Shown: positions 48,891-61,923, counted from the stretch's first letter. The stretch is DNA of 64,000 bases from Ceratotherium simum simum (GCF_000283155.1 NW_004454182.1:6360493-6424492), one strand, 5' to 3'. Translations and numbers: made by a program. The notes: generated by a model from the sequence alone, not told the origin.

Positions 48891-50334
48891 CAGATCTGCA
48901 AGAAAATTTTAGGACGACTCTGGAATAGACTGTCTAGGATCATATCAGCCCCAGACATTTGGAAGAAGTCATATAAATATAGCTTCAGAAATCTCTATGG
49001 AGCTGGAGTCCTCTAAAGCGGTGAGGAACTATTGACCATGACAGTGAGAAATACGCACTACATCAAAACCCACATCCACATACACAGATATCTCTGAAAT
49101 ATGTTTTCCAAAATAATAACAATCCTCATTTTGTGAAACGCACCCTGGTATTTTCTATTCTATTTTATTGTGTTTCCCATTTATAACAAATGCTGGTTGA
49201 AATTAACTCAAGTAATTTCACAATTTACAAAGGATTGTGGTCCACAGTTTCAAAAACACTGCTCTGAAAGTCTCCTTCTCTAAGAGGGACTGAAGTTCCC
49301 CCGTGTTCTTCATCCACCGTGAATGCGCTGAGTTCTGTTGATGTGTGCCTGTAGAGGAACTGTGTGTACATGTGAGTAAGGTGCCTTCTTCCTAGCCTCC
49401 CATGTGAGGAATAGATAACAAATGAGCTGGGTACTCTGGAGAAGAACTGATCCTCCCCTGCCAACTGGACTAGGGGATTTGTAGGAATTTCTCTTTATGG
49501 AAAGGAGGCTATCTCTGGGCTCAGAACTTGTCCAAAGTGTGACCTAAACCATAGTCACTTATTGTCTTCTTGATTATTTCTCAAATAACCCAAAAAACCC
49601 TAAATTGTAAGGAATTCTTATTTTCATTTTTCCAAGTAAATTTTCTTGTTATATATCTCTTAAATATTTATATACCTGGAGTGCAGGGGGCAAGAGGGGA
49701 CTCTAGTTGCAAGAAGGGAGGTACCTTAAAAACACTGCTTTTAAACCTCTGTGATGAACCTCAGTATTCATGCACCATCACCCCCTACTTAGGTTTTATA
49801 AACTGCCCAGAGAAGCAGATCACATCATCTCTTTAGAAATTCTAGGAGATTATAGCCCTTAAGAAAGCCTTAGAATTCTGAACGAAGCTCACTAGGAGAA
49901 TTTACCATGCTAAGCATAATGAGAAAATTACTTCACGGCTTCTAAATGCAATACTCTTAATTATGCAGTCATATTTTATTCTCATTTTATAAATATAATT
50001 CTAAGGAGTAGTCATGATGCTAAGGGTTCAGTAAACTCTCTGCTTGCTTTTAAGTTAATACTGAATCAAAGCTTCTAAATGGTATTTAGTATTTAAAAGA
50101 AGAATTTCTATTATGTGCCGTGATCCTTCACTGATTATTCCTGAGACCTTCTTTGACTACAAATTTTAGAGATGAGATGTCAGAAGTGTGGGGTCTCAGG
50201 CAAAACTGATGGAAGTGGACAACGTGAATAAAAAGGTAAGAAGGAAGTTTTTAGCTCAAACACCAGTCTTTTTCCAGAAACTAAAATTATTCCCCTGGAC
50301 CAAGGAATTCATTTAGCCTAATGTACTGGAAAGA

Positions 50335-50460
50335 ATCACACAGGCCTATATTCAAATCCTAGCTCTTTCATTTATTTACTCTGTAACTTTGAACAAGTTA
50401 CTTAACCTCTTTGAGCCTCAATTTCTTCACATGTAAAGAGGGAATAATAATTCCCATCTC
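50335..50460 (+). repeat. MIR SINE fragment
   Basis: Shows TATTCAAATCCTAGCTCTTT, then GAACAAGTTACTTAACCTCT and CACATGTAAAGAGGGAATAA. This is a clear MIR core. Confidence 0.88.
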
Positions 50461-51507
50461 TTGGCTCACCAGCTTCAACAGTCTGACTATATTTCCCTTG
50501 CAAACTTGCTCCCCTACACTTCTCAACAGTTATTTCAAATCTTCCTTCTGTACTCAAAGCTCCAGTCCATCAGCTCTCTCAGCAGATGACCTATTGAACA
50601 AAAAAATAGAAGCCCTCTCTTAATTTCCTGTAAGCAAATCTCCATTCCTGTGTGTATCTGGACCTGTCCTTTCACCCTTTTCTCACTATATTCAAGGCTA
50701 ATTTTTGCATGAGGACTCTTGATCCCATTCTGTATCTTCAAAATTTCCCCACTCTACTGGTACTTTCCAGTCAACATTTGAACATTCCAAAATCTCTCAC
50801 AGCTTTAAAAAAAAAAAATCCTGAGTCTACCTCCTACTCCAGTCCCACCCTATCTTTCTCTTCTCCCCTTACAGCCAGCCTTCTTGAACGTAGCGTATAT
50901 ATTCACTATATTCATTTCTTTACCGTCCACTTGCTCCTGTTACCCCATCCAGCCTCTGCGGTGCTCCTTTCTCGTGACCGTCCTCCACCATCACCACTCA
51001 CTGAAACCCAGGTCTTCCAGAGTTAGCAGTTGCTCTGTCAGTAACATCAATTAATACTTGTCAATCTCTATTATATTTGGGTTCTTGGTAGCATTTAATA
51101 GGTAACCTATCTCTCCTAACTGAAATATTCTTTTCCCTTAGCTTCTGTGATAGCACATACGCCTGGGCTTTCCTCCTGACTTTTTGGCAGTGACTTAGTT
51201 TATTTAGTTAACTCGTCTTCCTCTACCTGATCTCTAAACATTGCTGTTACTCAGGACTCTGCTCTTTTCAGAATATAATCTCTCTGGGTTCTCTCATCCA
51301 CTCTCCTGACTTCAGTTACATTCTCTGTGCTGTGTGTTACGTTACGTTCTGTGTGCTCCCAAATCAATAAATGCAGCCTACATCTCTCTCTTTGAGCTCT
51401 AGACATCAACTACATAAACTCTATCTAAGTATCTTTGGAATATCTCCACTTGGGTGTCTTCCAAGCACCTCAAACTCCACATGTCTAAAACTAAACCCAT
51501 CAAGTAC

Positions 51508-52140
51508 TTTGGTTATCTATTACTGCATAACAAGCCACATCAAAACTCAGTGGCTTAAAAGAACAATTTGTTATTATCTTTCATGGTTCTGTGGCTTGAC
51601 TGGGCAATTTTTGTGTTTGGTTGGGTCTCCCATGCAATTACTTTCAGATGTCAGCTGGCTCTATTTGAAAGCTCCACTGAGCTGGAAGGCTAAGGTAGCT
51701 CACTCACATGGCTGGCAGTTGGTGCTATTTGTTGGCTGGAACTCCACTGTTGAGTTGTTGACTGGAGCATCTACATATGGCCTTCCCTGTGGCTTGGGCT
51801 TCTCAGAGCATGGCAGCTGATTCTGCAGAGGATTGTCCCAAGAGGGAGCGTTCCAGGAGTCCCAGACAGAAGTCACAAGGCTTCTAATGACCTAGGACAT
51901 TGGACATTCCAGGATGTCACTTCCATCACATCCTGTTGGTCAAGAAAGTCAGTAAGATCAGCTCAGATTCATGGGAAGCAGAATTAAACTCCCCCTCTTG
52001 ACTGGGGAAATGGCGGGAACACATTGCATAAGGGCGTGTGGGATGGAAGATGTTGAGGCCGTCTTTGGAAAACACAATTGGCATATCATCTTTCTTTCCA
52101 AATTTGCCTTCTTTCTGGGCTTTTTATATCAGGAAATGGT
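51508..52140 (+). repeat. LTR-like repeat nested in L2
   Basis: Begins near TTGGTTATCTATTACTGCAT with CAGTGGCTTAAAAGAACAAT, resembling the start of the 38966 element. It goes on through GTCTCCCATGCAATTACTTT and the CATCACATCCTGTTGGTCAA stretch. The L2 resumes after about 52150. No retroviral gene is present. The family is not assigned. Confidence 0.6.
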
Positions 52141-52479
52141 GTCATCATTCACATAGCTACCTGGCCCAGAAGTTTGGGAGTCAAGCCTGACTTCTTCTAC
52201 TCTCTCACCTGCCATATTCAATCAGTCACCAAGTCCTATCAGTTCTAACTCCAAAATATCTCTTGGATCCCATCATCTCTCACTTGGATTATAGAAGCCA
52301 CCTTCTATCTAGGATATATGTTTCTCGTATTCCTCATTCATTCTTCAAACACAAATTTGAGATACCAATACCCTGTCTGAACCTCTTCAGTGACCTAGAT
52401 TCTGGTCACATACCTTTAAATGACTTACAAGCCTCTCCACAATCTGGCTGTCCATCACACCATAATATAATATAGAAAC

Positions 52480-52690
52480 AATGTAACAAAGAGATAAAGA
52501 GTGTAGGCTCTTGAGCCAAAGCACCTGGTTTCATATCCTAGTGCTGATCATTAATGCCTTTGTTGCTTGGAACAATGTATATGGCTTCTTTGTGCTTAAG
52601 TTTTCTCATCAATTGGAATGGTCTTGAGTATTCAATGTAAATACTTAAAAATGGTGTATAGTACCAAATAAGTGCTTGAAAAATGTTAGT
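52480..52690 (+). repeat. MIR SINE nested in L2
   Basis: Shows GTAGGCTCTTGAGCCAAAGC, CACCTGGTTTCATATCCTAG and AAATAAGTGCTTGAAAAATG. Confidence 0.75.
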
Positions 52691-52914
52691 TGTTATCGCT
52701 ATTACCATTTAATGTATGTCTTCTTTGCTAGAGTGTAAGGCACAGATCATATTTATTTTTCCACTGCTCTGTCCCAAGCTTTCAGCACAGTAATAGATGC
52801 TCAATAAGTATTTGTCAAATGAGTGAATGAAAATAGTTTGACTAAATGACAGAGTATATAAAGGGGCCAACACAGTGCCTGGCATAAAGTATACACAAAG
52901 CGAATGTTGGTGCA

Positions 52915-53095
52915 TTACAGTGATTGAGAATTGAAGTTCTGCCACTTACTGAGTGGCTTTAAGCAAATTACCTCTCTAACCTCCTGTTTCTTCATGGGGT
53001 AGTAGTGAGGTTCAAATCAGATAATGCATGTAGGGTGCCAAGCAGTGACTGGAACATGATAAGTATTTGACGCATGTCAGTAATTATTTGTTCAC
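52915..53095 (+). repeat. MIR SINE
   Basis: Shows TTCTGCCACTTACTGAGTGG, AGCAAATTACCTCTCTAACC and GGAACATGATAAGTATTTGA. Confidence 0.8.
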
Positions 53096-53187
53096 TCTTT
53101 TTTCTGCAATTCAAGATTATGTACTTGTAATTTGTAGCAAAATTCTTAAGAAGATAGATCCTTAAATCAGCATCAATAATACTCTCT

Positions 53188-53248
53188 AAGGCTTCGTATG
53201 ACCTAGGACATTGGACATTCCAGCATGCCGTATCCATCACATCCTGTT
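53188..53248 (+). repeat. 61 bp near-copy of 51877-51937
   Basis: By eye, 54 of 61 positions agree with the segment at 51877-51937, without gaps. The shared core is ATGACCTAGGACATTGGACA. The source lies in the LTR-like repeat 1.3 kb upstream. Confidence 0.8.
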
Positions 53249-53284
53249 CAATAACCTTCCTGTGAATGCATCGTATTAATTCAG

Positions 53285-53450
53285 TCTACATTAATTTATT
53301 GAGCATATATTATGTGCCATGCACAGAGCAAGGTTCTGAGAACATAGCAGTGAAAAAAAAGACAGTCACAGTTGTTCCCAGAGCGTGTGAACTGCTCCGC
53401 AAAACAGGAATCAAGCAAGCAATTACAATGAATGAGAAAATGCACAATAG
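53285..53450 (-). repeat. L2 3' end fragment
   Basis: Reads TTAATTTATTGAGCATATAT, TATGTGCCATGCACAGAGCA and AGAACATAGCAGTGAAAAAA in reverse L2 order. Confidence 0.8.
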
Positions 53451-53655
53451 GGAAAAGTAGCAGTTACCATGGCCGGACATTTCAACACTAGCTTTATTTG
53501 AAAGGAGCAAAAAGACACATGCCAAAATTTCGCATAGATAATATAGGATATAAGACTAAATGAAAGTTCATGAATTTTGGTTAATATAACTCTGGCGAAT
53601 GACTCTTCCAATCAAAAAACAAACATTTCTTTTGTACAAACTTTCAGTTATAAAA

Positions 53656-53908
53656 TAACTCATGGGATGTAACGTACAGCATGGTGACCATAGTTAATAA
53701 TACTGTATTGTATATTTGCAAGTTGCTAAGAGAGTAGATCTTAAAAGTTCATCACAAGAAAATAAAATATGTAACTATGTGAGGTGATGGATGTTAACTA
53801 TATTGTAGTAATCATTTTGCAATATATACAAATATTTAATCATTATGTTGTACATCTGAAACTAATATAATGTTTTATGTCAGTTATATCTGAACAAGAA
53901 AATAAACT
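53656..53908 (+). mobile_element. Old L1 3' end
   Basis: Reads GTACAGCATGGTGACCATAG, AATACTGTATTGTATATTTG, AGAGAGTAGATCTTAAAAGT and TGTACATCTGAAACTAATAT, the plus-strand L1M 3' UTR. Confidence 0.93.
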
Positions 53909-56900
53909 CCTTTTGTATGAGTACAAATGGAAAAACTACATGTGTATGTATATATACATATATATGATTCATCCTGTTTAAACAATAATTCAGATTGCTT
54001 TTAAATTTTACGTTATTGTCCATCATGTATGAATTTTCTCAAATACTAGACAATTTAAGAGACTTAGATAAAGATTGCCTGTGAATTGAAGAAATGCGAC
54101 TAACAGGATTACAAGATCATTGAGTTTTATTCAATATTGTTTACAGTATTTGTGTTGTTGCAATGTATAATAGTTCCTTAATTAGGTGCTACATTGATTT
54201 TGTCCATTAAACCATGTTTGCAAGATAGTCATGTTTTAATTCACTTAGCTTGTGATGTAACACTGTATCTATAATGCTAAGTTACGGAGTGTGGTTGTTT
54301 ATAAAAAGATATGTTCTCTCAGAGATCTCAAAGTCAGGGTATGAATCCAAGGTTAGGTCACAGAGTTGGAGGGTGGGCTATTGATTGTCTATAAATGGCT
54401 AACCTTGCTTCCTCATGTCTTAATTATTTGTGCCTCTGTGGGACTGAAGATGATATTATCATTTACGCCCCGCAACAATCGAGTTAGATTTTTACGGTTG
54501 GATTTCTTTTCTGCCTTTCCATTTTAATCATTATAGGCTTCTTTACTCACATCATATGCAGGCAGCAAATTCATGATATATATGACAAAACACTTAGTAT
54601 TGTTTCGATGGTTTTCTGATGTCACAAAATAATTTTCCAACAGATCCCAAATCTCCTAATTACCGGTATGATTTTAAATACTCTGGTTCGTCCTTAGAAC
54701 ATCTAGGGTTGGTAAACTCTTATTTATAAAATATCTCAGAGTACAAAGTACTTCTTTAAAGGCATTATCTGAAAAATGCCACTTTACTGATGTGTTTTCA
54801 TATAAACTGGGTATCGCATATGAAGGCGAGGAATAACAATAGCTTTGTATAGGGGTCTCTTTATGTTTTCACACTGACAACTGTATTTTAAGACGTTAAG
54901 ACTGTTGTGACACATGCTTACTGATGAAAGGGAAAATCACAGTTAGTTGGTGAAAAGACTGCTAGTGGCTCCCACATTCAGACACAACAGGACACACTGA
55001 AAAAAAATCTTCAAGATGATACTCTATTGTGTTTGAAGACGTGGTACATCTCACTCTTACTGGGAAGGCTTTAATTGGTTTGATTTCTAACCCACCAGCT
55101 TTGAGTTTAGAATAACTACAGGGCACGCTGTTGCCCTATTTTTTCCTCCATTTTTCCTCCTTTCTCTCTTAGTAAAACCTACAGACAACCTTAGCGTTTC
55201 CTATGATCATTCCCAGGTTCAGGCTCTGGGGGTTTAAGGATGGAGTGATCTCAGTAAGGGAGGAGAGAGAGCACTAGAACCGGCCCTCTTTTTATTTCCT
55301 CTGAAGCCACAGTTTTCTGGAATTCAGGACATGATGAAAGACAGCTATGTCCAGGCTTTTATCTACGAGAACTGATGAGCTTCAGAGGAAAAGGTTGTCC
55401 AAGTATTTACAAGTTTATCCAGCTGTCCCCATGGCTCACTGACTTCCAGGTGTGTTTACGATCAAGAAGGAGTGTTTGAAAATGCTAACAGGAATGACCA
55501 ATCTTGACTTGGCCAAATTAGAGAAGGGCCAGGCCTTGAAAAGTAACAGTGCAGAATTTAAAAAGACAAAGGCCCTTCACAAAACTGCATTCCCCTCACA
55601 TTCACACTAGAGGCTTTAGCAGGAATGTTATATTCATCTAAGCTGCCGGGTCAGTGGATTTAAGCAGAGAAAAGTCAGTGATGTCCTTCTGTCTCTACAT
55701 TACTGGTTACAATTGAGAGGTCAGGTCTGCATCTACATTTTAGAAAAGACACATTCTAAGACTTTAATTCAAAATAAATTCATTCTAAATAGTGTCATAG
55801 TTTGAAGCAAATACAAGTTGATATGTACTTAAAAAGGAAATTCGTATTTCATAGGAAAAGCTGGAATAGTGATCTTCAAACTCTTTTGTTCTTGTGCCCC
55901 TAAAACAAAATATGTATACAAATTTAAATTAAATTTTATTTCCTGTGACCATAATGCTCTTAAAGTGTTTTTAAAAACCTGTTTTCTTCTATATTGAATT
56001 ATGCTTACAATTATTAGTTGTACACATTTGACTGAAATCAACCTAATTATTATATAAATATGTTAAACATTTTGATAATTATTAAATATAAAAAGTGAAA
56101 TGTATTGAAAATACCTTTCTGAATGAGATGAATGGGGACTTTTTCAAATACTTATGTGTTCATGGATGAATATTACTTATCATAAGAACAGAGCAAAATT
56201 CAGTATCAATTCTATACCTGTTTTCCTTTTTTATAAATGTAAACATAAGAACTCTTGCTACAAAATAAGCAGATGGGAATAGAAGGATTTTTTTTAGAGT
56301 GATGCTGGCCAATTATTTGAACTCCTTATTGGTCATATGTCAAAAATCACATGGTGATTTATTTCCAAAAAGTGTGTTTGGTGGTCTACAAGCTGTCAAT
56401 TCCATCAGATTTCTTCTTCAGTTTTACCGAAAGCAGAGAATGGATAGCTACCTACTTTCAAAAAGATTTGTTACAGTTTTCTGAATCTATCCATTTCTCA
56501 GTTTCTGTGGAGTATTCCAAAAAAGGATTCACCAACGCTTAGCAAAATGCTACACGTTACACCTGTTGTACTTTTACTTAGTGACACTTTGTTTAATCTG
56601 GTAAGTGCAGAATGGGGTGGAAAATGGAACTATTGTTCATTTTAATTCACCTTTGTTATTGTAATCTTTTTTGAATGCTTCTGTCATATGCTTTAAGTAT
56701 CTCTATTTAATTTATGGGAAATACCTGCTATATAATTTACTGGCAGAATTAGTACTCATTAAAATCAAGCTTACTTTCTGTCAGAAAAAGTCTGACATTT
56801 TTTCAGTTCAAATGAATTAATATACGTTTTGTCACAACAATCGCAGTTCTGAATTCCTCCTCTAGGTAGATAGTAGAGAGACAGATAAAGCACAAATCCT

Positions 56901-58439
56901 TGCCATGGGTTTGACAATTGGGTTAAATAAGGCATCACCACCTTTAAGATTTCTTACCTTATTGATGTTCTCTTTGCAATCACAAAACTCTTCTGTAGGT
57001 GAAAAGCAATTTTTGACAATGGTTGGGATGGGTGATAAGGGCATTAAACAAAAATCAATCCTCCCTCTTGATGTCTCAGATTTCAAAACCTGCCAACAGT
57101 CTTAAATACTCCATTTCTTAACTTCACACTTTGTCCTTGATAGAAATACCTGAAAGACACTGAAGCCCTACCTCGGGTTTATGGTGTCTTGAATAAAAGA
57201 GGCTTCATCAACAAAAATGCTTTAAATTTTGCCTTTGTTTGACATACAGGAAGCTTTATGCTCCAGTCACAGTATGTCACAGTAAGATTCTGAATATGTA
57301 AGAAGTAAGCCCTTCTGTTGTAAAGAAAGCCTACTTATGGAAATTGTTGAGGTTCTAGACATTAATTCCCCTGAAACAGTCTACCTCTTTCCTCGTTGAA
57401 AAGTCCTCATGCACCCTAGGGGTATGACTCCTCTTTTTGAAGACTCCTGGACTAAATGACCTCCATGAGGTCATGAACTCTGAGTCTATGATGTTATGAT
57501 TAGTTAGGCTTCTCCATTACAGGGATACAAGAAAACAATTATCTCAACTCCTACTGCCCCATTCAAGCACATCTGGTCAACCTTGGCTTTTTTCTTTTAC
57601 AAATGAAAGACCCCCTTTCTGAAAAAGAGCCACGTGTTAAATCAGCTATGGGACTAATTGGATAAATAGATACATTTATTGACACAACAGTGGGTGCACA
57701 TATCATTTCAGTGAGAAAGATTTTAACCCCTCAAAATCATTATATGGAGAAAGCAACAAAGCAAAACCTGAAACCTTAGAAGCCGGAAGTTGATTACTGT
57801 TTCCAAAACTAATGCTCTTGGGCAAAGCTGATGTTTTGGGAAAAAAAATTCTGGAATTAGCACCAGTTTATGCTTACCAACTCTCAAAGCACAGGAATGC
57901 TTTAAAGCTGCTAAAAATCATTTATAGCTGCAAGAGATAAGATCAAAACCAAGAGCATATTAAATCACATAAGCTTCAGATACTATCAGAACTTGTTAAT
58001 AACAATAAAGTATAATAGCTTAGAAATGTATGAACTTGGTGAGTGAGTCTAAATATGAATCATTTCCGTATTTGAATATGATATGTTACTAATAGAGTTT
58101 CATGGGAAAAAAGACTGCTACTTTATTCAGTATTGTAAAAATAGTTTCATGTGGAAGTCAACCAAAAGACAAAAACTTATTAGGAATTTATTATAAATTA
58201 TAACACAAAAACTATTAGGTTAGAGTATCCATGGCAGTTTTTACTGGTCATTTCTTCCTAATAAAGATAAGTATAACTTTATGTCTAAAATTGAAAGCTA
58301 AGCTGATTCTCTAAGGTGGTTCAATGGGTTACGATATCTGATTTTATATGAGATAGACAAATTTAAAACTTAGTAATTTAAAATAATATTTTTAATGAAA
58401 AACAAAGATTATACTATGATTATATAAAAGACATCGTTT

Positions 58440-58640
58440 TGGAATTTTGCAGACCTAGATTTGAATCTTGACTCTACCACTCCCTTTGGGCACATAATTT
58501 ACTTCTCTGAGCCTTAGTTTCCTCATCTCCAAATAATATTGACCTCACAGAGTTGTTTTGAAACTTAAAACAGATAATATAGGTGAAACTACCTGGCATG
58601 TCATAGGTTCTCAGTGAAGGTTAGTTCCATTTCTCTTTTT
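58440..58640 (+). repeat. MIR SINE
   Basis: Shows CAGACCTAGATTTGAATCTT, then TCTGAGCCTTAGTTTCCTCA and GCATGTCATAGGTTCTCAGT. Confidence 0.88.
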
Positions 58641-59518
58641 CACCTTCCTTAACCTTTTCAGTGACAGGTAATTGATGACAAATATAGATGCCTGTGCAGA
58701 AGCATCCAAAATGAAAAGTAGAAATTGGTCTCAGGTGTTTAAAATTTTTCTATGAATGAAGAAAGATGTCTGGTTAGATCAGAAGCAAAAATAATCTCTG
58801 GGTGGTAGGATTATGTTTTTTATCTTTTTGTTTATATATATGTTCTAATTTTGCTAAAATGAATATGTATTACTATCATAAAATAAATATTTAAAATTTT
58901 AATGAATGATGCACAGTTTATGTATTGATACATGAAAAATTACAATGATTAGTATAACGCAATTTTGATCTTTTATTCCCCAGAGCATTTTATATTACTA
59001 AATTAATTCAAGAAAAATAGACCTGATACCTGAAGCGTTGTTAATAGCCTTGATTATGGATATCAGGGAAAAAAAGAAGAGGAAGTGAGATTATAAATAA
59101 TGTATTTTTATCAAGCTTACTTGGACAGCCCCCTTCTGCCTCATACTTGGGTTATTGCATCTGTATCCTAACCAGTCTCTCCACTCCCAGGCTTCCCACA
59201 CTACTGCACTTTAATGTCCTTGAAACAATGACTTCATTTCACCTATGGCCTGATCAGAACCTTGAATGAGTTTCCATTTAGCTACAGGTGTCCTTTGTAA
59301 CTAATGGTATATGTATCATTGTGGGATGCAGCAGTCCAGGTAGAAAACAATCCCGACATTTACTAGTAATATACTCTCCCTCAAACTTCACATTTATCTG
59401 TAAGTGTGAATTTGTTGTGAATTACTCTAGACCCTAAAGGCCATAACCTGAATATCTGCCATACTCATCTGTGACCACGAGGCGTGTTCCTTAGTAATCT
59501 TGAATTCTGTTTGTCCTG

Positions 59519-59520
<2 letters not shown>

Positions 59521-59561
<41 letters not shown>
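59521..59561. repeat. (CA)n microsatellite
   Basis: A pure run of about 19-20 CA units followed by AAACAGAGG. Confidence 0.97.
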
Positions 59562-59563
<2 letters not shown>

Positions 59564-59884
59564 CAGAGGAACAAGTAAGTGCCTTTGTGGCATTGAAATA
59601 CAATTTACCCTTGTTAAGTCTACTTCAAGTGTCTATTTTTAAAACATGCCATAAATTATATGCATAGTAACATAATACTAATAACTATATACATCTTAAG
59701 GAAAAAGGGTAGAATAATGCTATTTATGAAGTTGAAAGTACAAAATACAAAAAAAATCACTAAGATGAAGTATAAAGACCAAATTCTTTAACCTGGCCTT
59801 CAAGGCTCTCCACAAATTGATATCATTCTCCCTTTCCAACTTGATCTCCCATTACTCCCATGACAAACCAGTTAATGTCTCCCA

Positions 59885-60095
59885 TTCATTCAATACCTAC
59901 TGAGAGCCAAGCCCGTTATGTAGAATGCCTCGTGTAATCCTCACAATAGTCCTGTGATTGCATTATTACTATCCCCATTTTACAGATGAGGTTTAGTATC
60001 AGAGGTTTAGTATATTCCTTCAGGTCACACAGCTAGTTACTGACAGAGCCAAGACTCAAACCCAGGTTTGTCTGATTCCAAACCCAGTGTTCTCA
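59885..60095 (-). repeat. MIR SINE nested in L2
   Basis: Shows CCCCATTTTACAGATGAGGT, TCAGGTCACACAGCTAGTTA and CAAGACTCAAACCCAGGTTT in reverse MIR order. Confidence 0.92.
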
Positions 60096-61708
60096 ACTTC
60101 TTTTCTAGCCAGATGGATCTCTCTGCTCACCATCACTCTAACATGTCCAGTTCCGCTGCCATGTTTTTAATCATGATGTTTACCCTAGCTCACAAACCTT
60201 ATCCTACCTGTCCTTCAAAGTTTACTTCAGAACTTACCTCTTCTGTGAGGTCTTTCAAACACCAGCTACAGGAATATCACTTCCTCTGACCCTTACCAGT
60301 ATGTTGCTTTAGATTGTCATTTAATTTATTGGTTTATAGGTGTTGTCTTCCCAGTCATGTAATTAATTGCTTAATGGCAGAAGCCGTGGAAGCCAGAGTA
60401 GATAATCTCTAAGATTCTATTCTTTGGTTTATATTTCATCTTATCACCTACAGTTCTATGTCCCTAGTAAACACTCAAAAATGAACTCAATGTTAAGTTA
60501 ATAACTCTTCATAGATAGAAGACGCTCTCCTTGGTCATTAAAATAAGATGATTTACAACTCTCTGATTTGAAATTAAGTCCTCTAAATTTTGAACTATCA
60601 ACTTCTCTAGAGGCTATTATATAATATTACGTAATATCAGAATTAATATTCAGGTTAATGTTTAAAAAACCACACTTTGTAGTAAGTCAGCTTTCAGACT
60701 TTAAGAAGATTGAGTTGATAGAGGATCATTTGGCCCCAGTTTCATTCTCTTCCTTAGCTTTCATGGACCCTTTCTGAATAAGAGACAAAGTGGTTTTACG
60801 TCCATTTAAGGCAAATTATAAAACCTCGTCTGTCACTAACCCCCTCAGAATAACTGAGAAGGAACCTTAGCAAAGAGGGAAGGGGAACACCATACTAGAG
60901 GAGTCTTGGATCTGTTTCCTAAAACCAGGGCTTGCACAAAGAAAGGAGATGGACTCCAAGAGGTGGCAGAGATCCAGGGAGCAGTCTTTGTTGCTGCACG
61001 TTGAAGGTCATTGAGAGGGGTAATTCAAGGGTGCCTGCTAAGGCTGAAAGTGAATTTGAGAAGAAGGTCAAAAGAAAGAGGAAAAGTTGTGGCAGCCTAC
61101 ATCAAAAACTTTGTGAGAATTTAAAGTTACCCCTTCTTCCCTTCCCCTCATAATGTCCCCACTCCCCCTTCTCTGCCACCCTTCCAGCATCTGGTTTTTC
61201 ATTCATTCTAGTATATAGTTTAGAGAGAACTACGTGAATCAGTGCCATTGACTGGTTTTATGTTTGCTTAAGGATTGATTTGGAAATCTACATAATCTAT
61301 TCTGCCTTAATTTACACTTTTGCAGTGTTACAGTATGTTTAGAATGACTGATACGTACCAGACTTTCTCTACCAAGAAATAACAAGACATATAATTTGTA
61401 AGATAATTATGTTTCAAGTGATCAAGAAAGACTGTAGGTGTGAAAACAGTTTCAGTAATAGGCATACCTAAGGGAAGGCAAAGAATTTTGACTTAAATAT
61501 GCTAAAGAATGTGCTAAATCAGAATTAGTTGAACAGCAATATCTAACAAAAAAGCTTTTCAAGTGAAAATTAGATGAGAGCATTTCATTTTTCAGAAGAC
61601 GATGAAATGTCTGAGCATTTGGTGAAAAGAACTTTTTTGCAAGGAAAGCTGTTTTGTTTTATTTTGTTTTAATTTTTTATTTTTCTTCAATGGATCTCTT
61701 ACATTCAG

Positions 61709-61923
61709 GAAAATTAGGTGGATTTACACAAGAAAATAACACCATAGATTCCGGAGAACTTGATATTGGCCGAAGAGCGATTCAAGAGGTTCCTCCTGGG
61801 ATCTTCTGGAGATCACAGCTCTTTATTGATCAGCCACAGTTTCTTAAATTCAATATCTCTCTTCAGAAGGATGCATTGATTGGAGTATATGGCCGAAAAG
61901 GCTTACCACCTTCCCATACTCAG
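61709..61923 (+). CDS. TENM3: TENM3 internal exon: extracellular region before the EGF repeats
   Basis: This 215 bp exon lies between a T-rich tract ending TTACATTCAG and donor GTAAAAG. Two bases (GA) complete the Gly codon from the previous exon. 71 codons follow, and the exon ends in phase 0 after SHTQ. The peptide runs [18 protein letters not shown], then [17 protein letters not shown], and closes with [14 protein letters not shown]. Two N-glycosylation sequons are visible (NNT and, later, NIS in FNISLQ). In teneurins this juxtamembrane stretch precedes the EGF-like repeats that dimerise the protein. I remember Ile where this copy has Val in QEVPPG, a conservative change also seen in TENM2. 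The coding frame is open upstream to 61654, but the bases before 61709 are the splice tract, not coding. Confidence 0.94.

Larger units (their letters stand above)
50480..52835 (+). mobile_element. Long decayed L2 LINE, split by later insertions
   Basis: Plus-strand L2 ORF and 3' sequence reads in order. Examples are CAGCCTTCTTGAACGTAGCG, CACCTCAAACTCCACATGTC (near 51470), CAATCAGTCACCAAGTCCTA (near 52220) and CATCTCTCACTTGGATTATA. The 3' end GATGCTCAATAAGTATTTGT lies near 52797. An LTR-like repeat (51508-52140) and a MIR (52480-52690) sit inside. The open frames at 50652 and 51371 come from this repeat and its insert. Confidence 0.75.
59098..60500 (+). mobile_element. Decayed L2 LINE pieces
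   Basis: Plus-strand L2 motifs occur in order: TATCCTAACCAGTCTCTCCA, TTTAACCTGGCCTTCAAGGC (near 59790) and CCTGTCCTTCAAAGTTTACT (near 60207). They continue to AGTAAACACTCAAAAATGAA near 60465. A CA microsatellite and a MIR interrupt it. The 73-codon frame at 60068-60289 is part of this repeat. Confidence 0.65.
46944..61708 (+). other. TENM3: TENM3 intron (14.8 kb) after the juxtamembrane exon
   Basis: This intron runs from donor GTAAGA at 46944 to acceptor CATTCAG ending 61708. Two split L2 elements, MIRs, one ERE and one L1 tail are listed separately. The rest appears unique and non-coding: 46950-47970, 48900-50330, 53910-58430 and 60500-61700. I see nothing gene-like there. Confidence 0.9.

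Noticed and set aside
50652..51820. Open frames of 124 and 149 codons
   Set aside because: They run through decayed L2 sequence and an LTR-like insertion.
60068..60289. 73-codon open frame
   Set aside because: It is part of an L2 remnant.
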